This document shows positions 8,948 through 17,101 of a DNA stretch of 64,000 nucleotides, piece after piece; within the stretch, counting starts at the first letter, position 1, and the number at the start of each line of letters is the position of its first letter. The translations under genes were made by a program, and so were the position numbers. The notes under the pieces are model-generated. The model worked only from the letters and a program-made list of their open reading frames with translations. It searched no databases and had not been told where the DNA came from. Source of the DNA: Pseudoxanthomonas gei (GTDB taxonomy: Bacteria > Pseudomonadota > Gammaproteobacteria > Xanthomonadales > Xanthomonadaceae); NCBI RefSeq assembly GCF_010119615.1, contig NZ_QOVG01000002.1, positions 186,001 to 250,000 of the forward strand, given 5' to 3'.

Positions 8948-10102
8948 TCACCGTTCCAGGAAAAGCCCGACCACGTCATTGGTGAAACGCCGTCCAAGCG
9001 CGCTGGGGGACACCTGTTCGCCGTCGACCTGCAGCCAGCCACGTGCAACCGCGTGGTCCATCCGGGCCTGGATGGTGTCGCGTGAGAGCCCGGTCCGGGC
9101 CTCGAAATCGCATAGCCGGAATCCCTCGTTGAGTCGCAGCGCGTTGAGCATGAATTCGAACGCCCGCCGTTCCGGCGCGATCCGCTCATCGCCACCCAGC
9201 GAGGCAGGCGTGCCGGCTTCGCCCTGGTAAACGGTCGGATGCCGGGTCTTCCAGCGCCGCAGAATGTCCTGGTCGGCGCCCAGGGTCAGCTTGCCGTGGG
9301 CGCCCGCGCCGATGCCCAGGTAGTCGCCGAAGCGCCAGTAGTTGAGGTTGTGCGCGCACTGCCGCCCGGGCCGCGCATAGGCGCTGACTTCGTACTGGGC
9401 ATAACCGGCGTCGGCCAGCAGCGCCTGGCAGTGTTCCTGCATGTCCCAGGCGCTGTCCTCATCGGGCAGGCCCTGCGGCGGCCTGGCGAAGAACATGGTG
9501 TTGGGTTCCAGGGTCAGCTGGTAATGCGAGATGTGGGTGGGCTGCAGGGCGAAGGCGCGTTCGAGGTCGCGTTCGGCCATGGCCACATCCTGGCCGGGCA
9601 GGGCGTACATCAGGTCCAGGTTGAAGTTGTCGAAGCCGGCGTCCTGCGCCAGTTTCACCGCGCGCTCGGCCTCGGCGCTGTCGTGGATGCGACCCAGCCG
9701 CTGCAGGCAGCCGTCGTCGAAACTCTGGATCCCGAAACTGATCCGGTTCACGCCCGCGTTGCGGTACTGGTCGAAGCGCCCGTGTTCGGCGGTGCCCGGG
9801 TTGGTCTCCAGGGTGACTTCAAGGTTCGGCGTGAAGCGCAGGCGGCTGCTGGCGGCCTGCAGGAAACGGTCGATTTGTTCCGGTGGAAACAGGCTGGGCG
9901 TGCCACCGCCGAAGAACACCGAATGGATGCTGCGGCCCCATACCAGCGGCAGGTCCTGGTCCAGGTCTCGGATCAGCGCGTCCACGTAGCCCGCGAACGG
10001 CAGTTCGCCCTTGCCTTCGTGCGAATTGAAATCACAGTACGGGCATTTGCGCACGCACCAGGGCAGGTGCACGTACAGCGACAGGAGCGGAGGGATCAGC
10101 AT
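8948..10102 (-). CDS. hemW: Radical SAM heme chaperone HemW
   Basis: 384 residues. The radical SAM cluster motif CxxxCxxC is at Cys16, Cys20 and Cys23, followed by Phe25. True coproporphyrinogen dehydrogenases (HemN) have a fourth cysteine there, so this is HemW, which binds heme and is thought to deliver it to respiratory enzymes. Also visible are [26 protein letters not shown], the [19 protein letters not shown] block and a C-terminal HemN_C domain (RLNEGFRL...GLSRDTI). The start at 10102 overlaps the end of rdgB by 7 bases; the frame is open further upstream but only with unconserved arginine-rich sequence. Confidence 0.94.
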   Translation of the reverse strand: MLIPPLLSLYVHLPWCVRKCPYCDFNSHEGKGELPFAGYVDALIRDLDQDLPLVWGRSIHSVFFGGGTPSLFPPEQIDRFLQAASSRLRFTPNLEVTLETNPGTAEHGRFDQYRNAGVNRISFGIQSFDDGCLQRLGRIHDSAEAERAVKLAQDAGFDNFNLDLMYALPGQDVAMAERDLERAFALQPTHISHYQLTLEPNTMFFARPPQGLPDEDSAWDMQEHCQALLADAGYAQYEVSAYARPGRQCAHNLNYWRFGDYLGIGAGAHGKLTLGADQDILRRWKTRHPTVYQGEAGTPASLGGDERIAPERRAFEFMLNALRLNEGFRLCDFEARTGLSRDTIQARMDHAVARGWLQVDGEQVSPSALGRRFTNDVVGLFLER

Positions 10103-10698
10103 CCGCGCAGCGCCTGCCCCAGGCGGCCGCGCAGCAGCGCGAGCGCCTGACCGCGGTGGCTGATGGTGTTCTTGAGCTGCAGGTCCATCTCGGCGGCAGA
10201 CTGGCCCTTCTGCGGGTCGAAAAACACCGGGTCGTATCCGTGCCCGCCGTCGCCGCGACGCCCGTGCAGGATGCGCCCGTTCCATTGGCCCTCGACGATC
10301 AGCGGCTGCGGGTCGTCGGCATGGCGCAACAGCACCAGCACGCAGTAGAAATGCGCGCCACGCGCAGCGTCCGGGACTCCCTGCAACACCTCCAGCAACT
10401 TGTCGATGTTGCGCGACGCGTTGCCGTGTTCGCCGGCGTAGCGCGCCGAGTACAGGCCGGGCGCACCGTGCAATACGTCGACGCAGATGCCGGAGTCGTC
10501 CGCCAGCGCGGGCAGCCCGGTAAGGCGGGTGGCATGGCGGGCCTTCAGCAGCGCGTTTTCCACGAAGGTGGCGCCAGTTTCTTCCGCATCGTCGACCCCG
10601 AGGTCAGTTTGCGCGACCAGCTCGATCCCTTCACCGGACAGCAGGTCGCGCAGCTCCTCGAGCTTGCCGTGATTGGAAGAGGCCAGCACCAGTTTCAT
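10096..10698 (-). CDS. rdgB: dITP/XTP pyrophosphatase (Ham1/RdgB family)
   Basis: 200 residues, normal length. It hydrolyses non-canonical purine triphosphates (ITP, dITP, XTP) to monophosphates, keeping them out of nucleic acids. Family motifs are the N-terminal [33 protein letters not shown] (metal-binding), [10 protein letters not shown] and GYDPVFF, and the C-terminal [10 protein letters not shown]. The start overlaps the stop of the upstream VOC gene (ATGA) and the 3' end overlaps hemW, so all three are translated as one unit. The gene order rph, rdgB, hemW is widespread in gammaproteobacteria; the VOC gene is an insertion in that order. Confidence 0.95.
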   Translation of the reverse strand: MKLVLASSNHGKLEELRDLLSGEGIELVAQTDLGVDDAEETGATFVENALLKARHATRLTGLPALADDSGICVDVLHGAPGLYSARYAGEHGNASRNIDKLLEVLQGVPDAARGAHFYCVLVLLRHADDPQPLIVEGQWNGRILHGRRGDGGHGYDPVFFDPQKGQSAAEMDLQLKNTISHRGQALALLRGRLGQALRGC

Positions 10699-11102
10699 GC
10701 TGTGGCCGCCGGCGCATTGACTTGCAGCAGGTCCCAGCGGTTGCCGTACAGGTCGCGGAACACGGCAACGGTGGCGTAGGTTTCCTCGCGCGGCGTTTCC
10801 TCGAACACGACGCCCCGCGACTGCATGGCCCGGTAGTCGCGCCAGAAATCGTCGGTTTGCAGGAACAGGCCGACGCGACCGCCGTGCTGGTCGCCGATGC
10901 GCGCCTGTTGGGTCGCGTTGCTGGCGCGTGCCAGCAGCAGGCCTGTTTCAGTGCTTCCACGCGGCGCGACGCGGACCCAGCGCTTGCCGCCGCCGCGGTC
11001 ACTGTCTTCCAGCAACTCGAAGCCCAGGTCGCCGGTGTAGTGGGCGATGGCCCTGTCGTAGTCGTCAACCAGCAGGCTGACCAGGCTGAGCGTCTGTTTC
11101 AT
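10695..11102 (-). CDS. VOC (glyoxalase/dioxygenase fold) family protein
   Basis: 135 residues beginning [19 protein letters not shown], typical of small VOC-superfamily proteins. The paired beta-alpha-beta modules are visible ([16 protein letters not shown] and [15 protein letters not shown]), with a C-terminal [13 protein letters not shown]. Homologues annotated as glyoxalase or bleomycin-resistance-like proteins are very diverse, so the substrate cannot be assigned. The 3' end overlaps rdgB (ATGA). A degenerate family A REP pair lies between this gene and rph upstream, so a separate promoter or RNA processing site may divide the group. Confidence 0.85.
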   Translation of the reverse strand: MKQTLSLVSLLVDDYDRAIAHYTGDLGFELLEDSDRGGGKRWVRVAPRGSTETGLLLARASNATQQARIGDQHGGRVGLFLQTDDFWRDYRAMQSRGVVFEETPREETYATVAVFRDLYGNRWDLLQVNAPAATA

Positions 11103-11123
11103 GTTCCGGCTTCTTCGGACCCG

Positions 11124-11202
11124 CAGGAGCGACGCGAGTTGCGAAGCTCCCGACAATGAAGTTGCGCAGGGTCTAGGGGCATCGCGACTCGCGTCGCTCG
11201 TA
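11124..11202. repeat. Family A REP pair, degenerate, between rph and the VOC gene
   Basis: Left arm 11124-11144 and right arm 11182-11202 both carry the GAGCGACGCGAGT core. The outer GTAG heads are decayed (CAGG on the left, CGTAC on the right) and one stem position is unpaired (GTTGCGA against TCGCGAC). This is the oldest-looking of the four family A copies. It sits inside a minus-strand operon-like run. Confidence 0.75.
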
Positions 11203-11224
11203 CCGGTCGGGCCTGCAGTTGTTC

Positions 11225-11956
11225 TTACAGTGCGATTGCCAGGGCGGCGCGCTGCGCCGCAAACAGCTCGGCCATGCCTTTTTCGCCCAGGGCCAGCATG
11301 CCGTCCAGTTCATCGCGACGGAAGGCATGGCCCTCGGCCGTACCCTGCAGCTCGATGAAACCGCCGCCTTCGTTCATCACCAGGTTCATGTCGGTATCGC
11401 AGTCGCTGTCTTCCGGATAGTCCAGGTCCAGCACTGGCACGCCGCGGTAGATGCCCACCGACACCGCCGCGACCGCGCCGTGGATGGGGTCGCGCTTGAG
11501 TTCGTTCTTTGCCGTCAGCACGTTGATCGCATCGACCAGGGCCACGTAGGCGCCGGTGATGGCGGCCGTACGGGTGCCGCCGTCGGCCTGCAGTACGTCG
11601 CAGTCCAGGGTGATGGTGCGTTCGCCCAGGGCCTTGCGGTCGACGCAGGCACGCAGGGCACGGCCGATCAGGCGCTGGATTTCCAGCGTGCGCCCGCCCT
11701 GCTTGCCGCGGGCGGCCTCGCGGTCGCTGCGGGTGTGGGTGGAGCGGGGCAGCATTCCGTATTCGGCAGTGATCCAGCCCTCGCCCTTGCCGCGCAGGAA
11801 ACCTGGCACCCGGTTTTCGACACTGGCCGTGCACAACACACGCGTATCGCCGAACGACACCAGCACCGAGCCCTCGGCATGGCGGGTGAAGCCGCGCTGG
11901 ATGCTGACGTCGCGCATCTGCTCGGGAAGGCGGCCACTGGGGCGAACTACGGTCAT
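11225..11956 (-). CDS. rph: Ribonuclease PH
   Basis: 243 residues, full length. RNase PH is a phosphorolytic 3'-5' exoribonuclease that trims tRNA and rRNA 3' ends. The N-terminus begins [19 protein letters not shown]. The phosphate-site and RNA-binding segments [14 protein letters not shown] and [14 protein letters not shown] are present, as are [18 protein letters not shown] and [17 protein letters not shown]. Unlike the E. coli K-12 pseudogene, it has no frameshift. It is the first gene of a minus-strand group and is divergent from yicC, with only 75 bases between the two starts, so both promoters lie in that gap. Confidence 0.96.
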   Translation of the reverse strand: MTVVRPSGRLPEQMRDVSIQRGFTRHAEGSVLVSFGDTRVLCTASVENRVPGFLRGKGEGWITAEYGMLPRSTHTRSDREAARGKQGGRTLEIQRLIGRALRACVDRKALGERTITLDCDVLQADGGTRTAAITGAYVALVDAINVLTAKNELKRDPIHGAVAAVSVGIYRGVPVLDLDYPEDSDCDTDMNLVMNEGGGFIELQGTAEGHAFRRDELDGMLALGEKGMAELFAAQRAALAIAL

Positions 11957-12031
11957 GCGCGAATCCGTGAAATGGGTGGGCTAGGGTACCATTCGCCTCC
12001 CGCAGCCCCGGCAGCGCCCACAGGCCGAACG

Positions 12032-12892
12032 ATGATCCGCAGCATGACCGCCTACGCCACCGCCGAGCGTGCCACCGATGGCGGGACCCTGGCCTGCGAG
12101 TTGCGTGCGGTGAACCATCGCTTCCTGGAGCTGGGATTGCGCCTGCCGGAGGAACTGCGCGTGCTGGAGCCGGTCCTGCGCGAACGCATCTCCGCCCGCA
12201 TCGCGCGCGGCAAGCTGGATTTCTCGCTGCGCCTGCGCTCGCCCGAAGGCGAAGGCGCCCTGCGCATCAACCAGGAGCTGATCACCCAGCTGGCCTCGGT
12301 GGCCAGGGAACTGGATGTGCACTTCCCGCAGCTGCGCGCCGAGTTCATCGACCTGCTGCAGTACCCCGGGGTGTTGCAGAGCAAGGGCGTGGATGCCGAA
12401 GCGCTGCAGGAGCACGCGCTGGCGCTGCTGGACACGCTGCTCGACCAGTTCGTGGCCGGACGCGAGCGTGAAGGCGAGAAGCTGGCCGCTGCGATCAGTG
12501 AACGCGTGGTCGCGTTGGCCGCACGCGCCGGCGAAGTGCGCGAGCTGATTCCCCTGATCCGTGCCGGGCAGCGCCTGAAGCTGGAGACCCGCCTGGCCGA
12601 CCTGGCCCAGCCTGCCGACGCCGGCCGGGTCGAGCAGGAACTGGTCCTGTGGCTGCAGAAGCTCGACGTGGACGAGGAACTGGACCGCCTGGACAGCCAC
12701 ATCAAGGAGATCCGCCGCGTCCTGAAGCAGACCGAGCCCGTCGGCCGGCGCCTGGATTTCCTGCTGCAGGAGTTCAACCGCGAAGCCAACACGCTGGGTT
12801 CCAAGTCGGTCGACGTGCGCACCACCAACCTGGCCGTGGAGCTGAAGGTGCTGATCGACCAGATCCGCGAACAGGTGCAGAACATTGAATAA
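12032..12892 (+). CDS. yicC: YicC family endoribonuclease-like protein
   Basis: 286 residues. The N-terminus (MIRSMTAYATAE, conserved MTGFG-type) is followed by CELRAVNHRFLELGLRLP. The C-terminal DUF1732 region contains the strongly conserved EFNREANTLGSKS and a QVQNIE end. YicC proteins are reported as endoribonucleases affecting small-RNA stability and are linked to stationary-phase survival. Start codon ATG 12032 was chosen because family members begin with this exact motif; the frame is open far upstream across rph without conservation. It is followed by gmk, the usual neighbour, after a 123-base purine/pyrimidine-rich spacer. Confidence 0.94.
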   Translation: MIRSMTAYATAERATDGGTLACELRAVNHRFLELGLRLPEELRVLEPVLRERISARIARGKLDFSLRLRSPEGEGALRINQELITQLASVARELDVHFPQLRAEFIDLLQYPGVLQSKGVDAEALQEHALALLDTLLDQFVAGREREGEKLAAAISERVVALAARAGEVRELIPLIRAGQRLKLETRLADLAQPADAGRVEQELVLWLQKLDVDEELDRLDSHIKEIRRVLKQTEPVGRRLDFLLQEFNREANTLGSKSVDVRTTNLAVELKVLIDQIREQVQNIE

Positions 12893-13015
12893 GGCCGCGA
12901 AGGGGGAAGGAGGAAGGGGGAATCGGAGAAGCCTCGGGCTTTCCGGCACTCCCGGTCTTGTCGCGTCCGTTGCCGGGTTCCCGCCCGTCTTCCTTTTTCC
13001 TTCCCGGCTTCCCTC
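12893..13015. repeat. Imperfect purine/pyrimidine inverted repeat between yicC and gmk
   Basis: The left side (about 12899-12925) is an almost pure purine run of G/A blocks. The right side (about 12988-13014) is the opposite pyrimidine run of C/T blocks, so the transcript could fold into a long imperfect stem. The central part contains smaller hairpins such as AAGCCTCGGGCTT. No GTRG head is seen, so it does not belong to the REP families described elsewhere. It may affect gmk translation or may be a decayed repeat. Confidence 0.45.
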
Positions 13016-13633
13016 ATGACCATGCGTGGAACCCTCTATGTCGTCGCCGCGCCCTCGGGTGCCGGCAAGAGCAGCATCGTCAACGCGGTGCTGGCGCGCG
13101 ACCCGCAGATCGCGCTGTCGATCTCGTTCACTTCGCGCCAGCCGCGGCCCGGCGAACGCCATGCGCAGCATTACAACTTCGTCACCGCCGACGAATTCCA
13201 GCAGATGATCGACGCAGGCGATTTCTTTGAATATGCCAAGGTCCACGGCGACTGGAAGGGCACAGCCCGGCAGTCGGTGGAGCCGCAGTTGAACAGCGGC
13301 AAGGACGTGTTGCTGGAGATCGACTGGCAAGGCGCGCGCCAGGTACGCAACCGGGTGCCTAACGCGGTCAGCGTGTTCATCCTGCCGCCCTCGCGTGATG
13401 CGCTCGAACAGCGCATGCGCAGCCGCGGCCAGGACAGCGAGGCGGTCATCTCGCAGCGGCTGGCCGCCGCGCGCGAGGAAATGTCGCATTACGGCGAATT
13501 CGACTACGTGATCGTCAACGAGGTCTTCGACACCGCGGTCGGGGAGATGTGTGCCATCTTCACCGCCAGCCGGCTGCGCCGGGAACCCCAGGTGGCCAGG
13601 CATGCCGGTCTGATCGAGGCGCTGTTGTCCTGA
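13016..13633 (+). CDS. gmk: Guanylate kinase
   Basis: 205 residues. It converts GMP (or dGMP) and ATP to GDP and ADP, an essential step in purine nucleotide supply. The Walker A motif is APSGAGKSS near residues 12-20. The GMP-binding region includes SFTSRQPRPGE, HYNFVT and FFEYAKVHGDWKGT, followed by LLEIDWQGARQV and the lid region RMRSRGQDSE. A second in-frame ATG at 13022 could also serve as start, and no strong ribosome-binding site precedes either. It stands between yicC and rpoZ, and together with spoT these genes link GMP supply to (p)ppGpp metabolism. Confidence 0.96.
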   Translation: MTMRGTLYVVAAPSGAGKSSIVNAVLARDPQIALSISFTSRQPRPGERHAQHYNFVTADEFQQMIDAGDFFEYAKVHGDWKGTARQSVEPQLNSGKDVLLEIDWQGARQVRNRVPNAVSVFILPPSRDALEQRMRSRGQDSEAVISQRLAAAREEMSHYGEFDYVIVNEVFDTAVGEMCAIFTASRLRREPQVARHAGLIEALLS

Positions 13634-13716
13634 GTCAAGGCCGCTCCTTGCGGCTTCTCAGTGACCCTGGACAAGCCATAAGTGATTGATTAACAAGACG
13701 GAATAGGCCCGCAAGC

Positions 13717-13745
13717 TTGCATGTGGCCAGCCTGGGCTCTACAAT
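13717..13745 (+). promoter_or_regulatory. Predicted sigma-70 promoter for rpoZ-spoT
   Basis: TTGCAT (13717-13722) and TACAAT (13740-13745) are separated by exactly 17 bases. This places a transcription start about 45 bases before the rpoZ ATG. It is the best-looking housekeeping promoter in the window. Confidence 0.65.
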
Positions 13746-13797
13746 CCGCGCCCCTTTCTGTATTAATCGCGCGGCCCCCGGGTCGCCGGGAGCCCGC

Positions 13798-14097
13798 ATG
13801 GCCCGCATCACCGTAGAAGATTGCCTGGAAGTCGTCGGAAACCGTTTCGACCTGGTCATGATGGCCGCCAAGCGCGCCCGCCAGCTCGCCAACGGCGTCG
13901 AGCCGACCGTCGACAACAGCGAATCCGGCGACAAGCCGACCGTGCTGGCGCTGCGTGAGATCGCAGCCCGCAAGATCGACAACGAGTTGATCGACCGCGT
14001 CGAGAAGTCCGAGCGCGAACGCGCCGAGCGCGAAGCGCTGGAATGGGCCGCCGCCGAAGTGGTCGCCGACGACGACCTGTCGAAGGGCGACGACTGA
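13798..14097 (+). CDS. rpoZ: RNA polymerase omega subunit
   Basis: 99 residues, slightly longer than the 91-residue E. coli protein. The conserved core [20 protein letters not shown] is followed by AAKRARQL and the signature [15 protein letters not shown]. The C-terminal third is acidic and variable. Omega aids assembly of the core enzyme and forms part of a (p)ppGpp-binding site, which fits the presence of spoT directly downstream. ATG 13798 is the family start; an upstream in-frame start would add an unconserved 27 residues. A strong hairpin terminator follows, so part of the transcription probably stops before spoT. Confidence 0.97.
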   Translation: MARITVEDCLEVVGNRFDLVMMAAKRARQLANGVEPTVDNSESGDKPTVLALREIAARKIDNELIDRVEKSERERAEREALEWAAAEVVADDDLSKGDD

Positions 14098-14125
14098 GCC
14101 TGGTCCGTCATCCGCTGCAATCACG

Positions 14126-14154
14126 ACAGCCCGCGAAAGCGGGCTGTTTGTTTT
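14126..14154 (+). terminator. Rho-independent terminator after rpoZ
   Basis: A 9-bp GC-rich stem (14126-14134 with 14139-14147) closes a GAAA tetraloop and is followed by TTGTTTT. It lies between rpoZ and spoT, so spoT expression depends on readthrough or its own promoter in the next 150 bases. Confidence 0.88.
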
Positions 14155-14304
14155 AGGGCGCGGCGGTTCGCGCGCAGCATTGATGCGCCAATTCGATATG
14201 CGTATCCGCAGTTGTGCCGTGAACACCACGTGATTGGTGATCTGCCCGCTGGGCCGGCTGCGAATCGATTTGCCGTTGTTTGGCCACTGGCATAGGCTGG
14301 CGGC

Positions 14305-16473
14305 ATGACTCCCAGCCGCACCGCCAAGACTGTCGCTCATCCGCAAGCTCCCGATGACGGGGTGCCGGATTACGTGCGTCAGCTGGAACGCGCGGCCAGC
14401 TATCTGCCCGCGGAGCAGTTGCCGTTGTTGCGACGCGCCTGGGAAGTGGGCGCGGCGGCGCACGAGGGTCAGACCCGGAAGTCAGGCGAGCCGTACATCA
14501 CCCATCCCGTCGCCGTGGCGCAGGTGCTGGCCGAATTGGGCCTGGACGTGGAGACACTGATTGCGGCGATCCTGCACGACACCATCGAGGACACGCCGCT
14601 CACTCATGCCGAAATCACCGAAGCCTTCGGTGAATCGGTGGCCGAGCTGGTCGACGGAGTCACCAAGCTGGACAAGCTGCATTTCCGCGACCGCCAGGAG
14701 GCGGCGGCGGAGAGCTTCCGCAAGATGCTGCTGGCGATGTCGCGCGACCTGCGCGTGATCATGATCAAGCTGGCCGATCGCCTGCACAACATGCGCACGC
14801 TGGGGGCCCAGAGCCCGGAGGCGCGCAAGCGCATCGCCAAGGAAACGCTGGATATCTACGCGCCCATTGCCCAGCGGCTGGGAATGAGCCTGGTGAAGTC
14901 GGAGCTGCAGGACCTGGGTTTCCGCGCCATGTATCCGTGGCGCCACGCGATCATCGACAAGCACATCCGCAGCCAGCCGGTGATGCGCCGCGAATCGATG
15001 GCGCAGATCGAGGCGCACCTGTCGCAGCGACTGGCGCGCGACGGTCTGGAACACAAGCTGGTGAGCCGGGTGAAGACGCCCTGGAGCATCTACAACAAGA
15101 TGCACGGCGAAGGGAAAAGCTTCGACCAGGTGATGGATGTGTTCGGCTTCCGGGTGGTGGTCGACAGCGTGCCGCATTGCTACCAGGCATTGGGATCGGT
15201 GCACGCGCAGTACAAGCCGCTGGATGCGCGGTTCCGCGATTTCATCGCCATTCCCAAGGCCAACGGCTACCAGTCATTGCATACGGTGCTGTTCGGCCCG
15301 TACGGCTCGCCGATCGAAGTGCAGATCCGCACCGTGGAAATGGACCTGATCGCCGAGCGCGGCATCGCCGCGCACTGGACCTACAAGTACGGCGCGCAAA
15401 CGCCCAACAGCGCGCAGAGCCGGGCCCATGCCTGGATCATGGAACTGATCGAGAACCAGCGCGCGGCCGGCTCCTCGCTGGAGTTCCTCGACAACGTCAA
15501 GGTCGACCTGTTCCCCGACGAGGTCTACCTGTTCACGCCCAAGGGCAAGATCCTTTCGCTGCCGCGCAGTTCCACCGCGCTGGACTTCGCCTATGCCGTG
15601 CACACCGATGTGGGCAACCAGGCCGTGGCCTCGCGCGTGGACAAGAAGCTGGTGCCGCTGCGCACCAAGCTGGCCAGCGGCCAGAGCGTGGAGATCATTA
15701 CCGCCAAGTCGGCGCTGCCCAAGCCGCAGTGGCTGGAATTCGTGGTCACCAGCAAGGCGCGTACGGCGATCCGCCACCAGCTCAAGCAGCTCGAGCACGA
15801 GGATGCGGTGCAGCTCGGCCACCGCATGCTGGACCGCGCGCTGGAGGACTTGAACAGTTCGCTGGAGCGCCTGCCCCAGCAGCGCCTGGAAGCCTTCCTG
15901 GCCGAGCACCGCTATCCGCGCCTGGAGGCCTTCCTGGCCGACGTGGCGCTGGGCAACTGGATGCCGACCCAGGCGGCGCAGGCGCTGACCGCGTTCGCCG
16001 AGTTGCGTGCTGGCGGCCACTCCAAGCATTCGCAGGAAAAGATCCTGATCAACGGCACCGAGCGCGGCGTGGTGAGCTTCGCCAACTGCTGCCAGCCGAT
16101 TCCCGGCGACGACATCATGGGTTACCACACCGCCGGCAAGGGCATCGTGGTGCACCGCCTGGATTGCCCCAACGTGGCGGAGTTCCGCAAGTCGCCGGAA
16201 CGCTGGATTCCGATCGGCTGGGATACCAACGTGAGCGGCGACTACGATGCCTCGTTGCTGATAGACACCGAAAACCGTCCCGGCGTGCTGGCCCAGGTCG
16301 CCGCCGCCGTGGCCCAGAGCCAGTCCAACATCGACCGCGTGGAATACCTGGAACGCGACATCAATGCGGCGCTGCTGCGTTTCTCCATCCAGGTGCGCGA
16401 CCGCAACCACCTGGCCGAAGTGATGCGACGGCTGCGCCGGCTGGGCGTGGTCAATGGCGTCCGCCGCCAGTAG
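14305..16473 (+). CDS. spoT: Bifunctional (p)ppGpp synthetase/hydrolase SpoT
   Basis: 722 residues with the complete Rel/Spo order. The HD hydrolase domain includes GEPYITHP and HDTIEDT (His91), which are intact, so hydrolase activity is expected. The synthetase domain includes VMDVFGFRVVV and RFRDFIAIPKANGYQSLHT. The TGS domain (about 400-460) carries VYLFTPKGKILSLP. A C-terminal region with CCQPIPGD and an ACT domain (ENRPGVLAQVAAAVA) follows. Intact HD and synthetase residues and the rpoZ neighbour indicate SpoT rather than RelA. The protein degrades and makes the alarmone in the cytoplasm in response to starvation. Confidence 0.96.
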   Translation: MTPSRTAKTVAHPQAPDDGVPDYVRQLERAASYLPAEQLPLLRRAWEVGAAAHEGQTRKSGEPYITHPVAVAQVLAELGLDVETLIAAILHDTIEDTPLTHAEITEAFGESVAELVDGVTKLDKLHFRDRQEAAAESFRKMLLAMSRDLRVIMIKLADRLHNMRTLGAQSPEARKRIAKETLDIYAPIAQRLGMSLVKSELQDLGFRAMYPWRHAIIDKHIRSQPVMRRESMAQIEAHLSQRLARDGLEHKLVSRVKTPWSIYNKMHGEGKSFDQVMDVFGFRVVVDSVPHCYQALGSVHAQYKPLDARFRDFIAIPKANGYQSLHTVLFGPYGSPIEVQIRTVEMDLIAERGIAAHWTYKYGAQTPNSAQSRAHAWIMELIENQRAAGSSLEFLDNVKVDLFPDEVYLFTPKGKILSLPRSSTALDFAYAVHTDVGNQAVASRVDKKLVPLRTKLASGQSVEIITAKSALPKPQWLEFVVTSKARTAIRHQLKQLEHEDAVQLGHRMLDRALEDLNSSLERLPQQRLEAFLAEHRYPRLEAFLADVALGNWMPTQAAQALTAFAELRAGGHSKHSQEKILINGTERGVVSFANCCQPIPGDDIMGYHTAGKGIVVHRLDCPNVAEFRKSPERWIPIGWDTNVSGDYDASLLIDTENRPGVLAQVAAAVAQSQSNIDRVEYLERDINAALLRFSIQVRDRNHLAEVMRRLRRLGVVNGVRRQ

Positions 16474-16506
16474 CGTCCGGGCGTACCGCACCCACAGACA
16501 GGACCC

Positions 16507-16571
16507 GTAGAGCCGGGCTTGCCTGCTTTTCATGCATGCAGATCGCAGCAGCCGAACAAGCCCGGTTCTAC
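16507..16571. repeat. Family C REP pair (GTAGAGCCGGGCTT), spoT/ridA intergenic
   Basis: Left arm begins at 16507 with GTAGAGCCGGGCTTG; the right arm 16558-16571 is its reverse complement with one mismatch (AAGCCCGGTTCTAC). The outer ends are GTAG heads, as in family A, but the stem sequence is different, so this is a separate REP family. A second copy is at 43793-43868. Confidence 0.8.
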
Positions 16572-16621
16572 AAGGCGCGTGCGGCTGGATAGAATCGATC
16601 GTCCCTGACCATGGAATCGCC

Positions 16622-17005
16622 ATGAGCCGCCATATCATCCACACCGACCTTGCCCCCGCCGCCATCGGCCCCTACTCGCAGGCCGTCCGCGTCGGCGACA
16701 CGGTTTATTTTTCGGGACAGATCCCATTGGACCCGGCCACCGGCAATCTGGTCGAAGGCGACATCTCAGTCCAGGCCAGGCGCGCCTTCGACAACCTGAA
16801 AGCCGTGGCTGAGGCCGCGGGCGGATCGCTGGAACAGATCGCCCGGCTGGGCCTGTACCTCACCGACCTGGCGCAGTTCGGCGCTGTGAACGCGGTGATG
16901 CAGGAGTATTTCCATGCACCCTTTCCGACACGTTCCACCGTCGAGGTTTCGGCGCTGCCCAAGGCCGCGGTGTTCGAAGTCGATGCGGTGATGGTGCTCG
17001 ACTGA
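16622..17005 (+). CDS. ridA: RidA family reactive enamine/imine deaminase
   Basis: 127 residues. RidA hydrolyses reactive enamine and imine intermediates (for example 2-aminoacrylate) released by PLP enzymes such as threonine dehydratase. Family motifs are IGPYSQAVRVGDTVYFSGQI near the N-terminus, GGSLEQIARLGLYLTDL, and the C-terminal FPTRSTVEVSALPK, whose arginine binds the substrate carboxylate. ATG 16622 starts the conserved MSRHIIHTDLAPAAIG sequence. In xanthomonads ridA often follows spoT, as here. A family C REP pair lies in the spacer, and TAGAAT near 16590 may be a separate -10 element. Confidence 0.93.
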   Translation: MSRHIIHTDLAPAAIGPYSQAVRVGDTVYFSGQIPLDPATGNLVEGDISVQARRAFDNLKAVAEAAGGSLEQIARLGLYLTDLAQFGAVNAVMQEYFHAPFPTRSTVEVSALPKAAVFEVDAVMVLD

Positions 17006-17006
17006 A

Positions 17007-17092
17007 GTAGGTCGGATTACGTCCCCGACGCAATTTACTCACCCGCGCATGATCGCGTGATCCAAAGGCACGCGGCGGGAGTCCGCTCCCAC
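17007..17092. repeat. Two different GTRG-headed hairpins between ridA and the AraC gene
   Basis: At 17007-17029 GTAG is followed by GTCGG...CCGAC, which can form a 5-bp stem. At 17075-17092 the reverse strand reads GTGGGAGCGGACTCCCGC, a GTGG head with stem GGGAG/CTCCC. They face each other like a REP pair but their stems are unrelated, so this would be a hybrid or the remnant of two families. They lie between convergent genes. Confidence 0.45.
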
Positions 17093-17101
17093 GTAGCTGA
17101 G

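Noticed and set aside
8948-10285. HemN-type coproporphyrinogen dehydrogenase
   Set aside because: The residue after the CxxxCxxC motif pattern is Phe25 instead of the fourth cysteine, and length fits HemW; the earlier start adds unconserved sequence.
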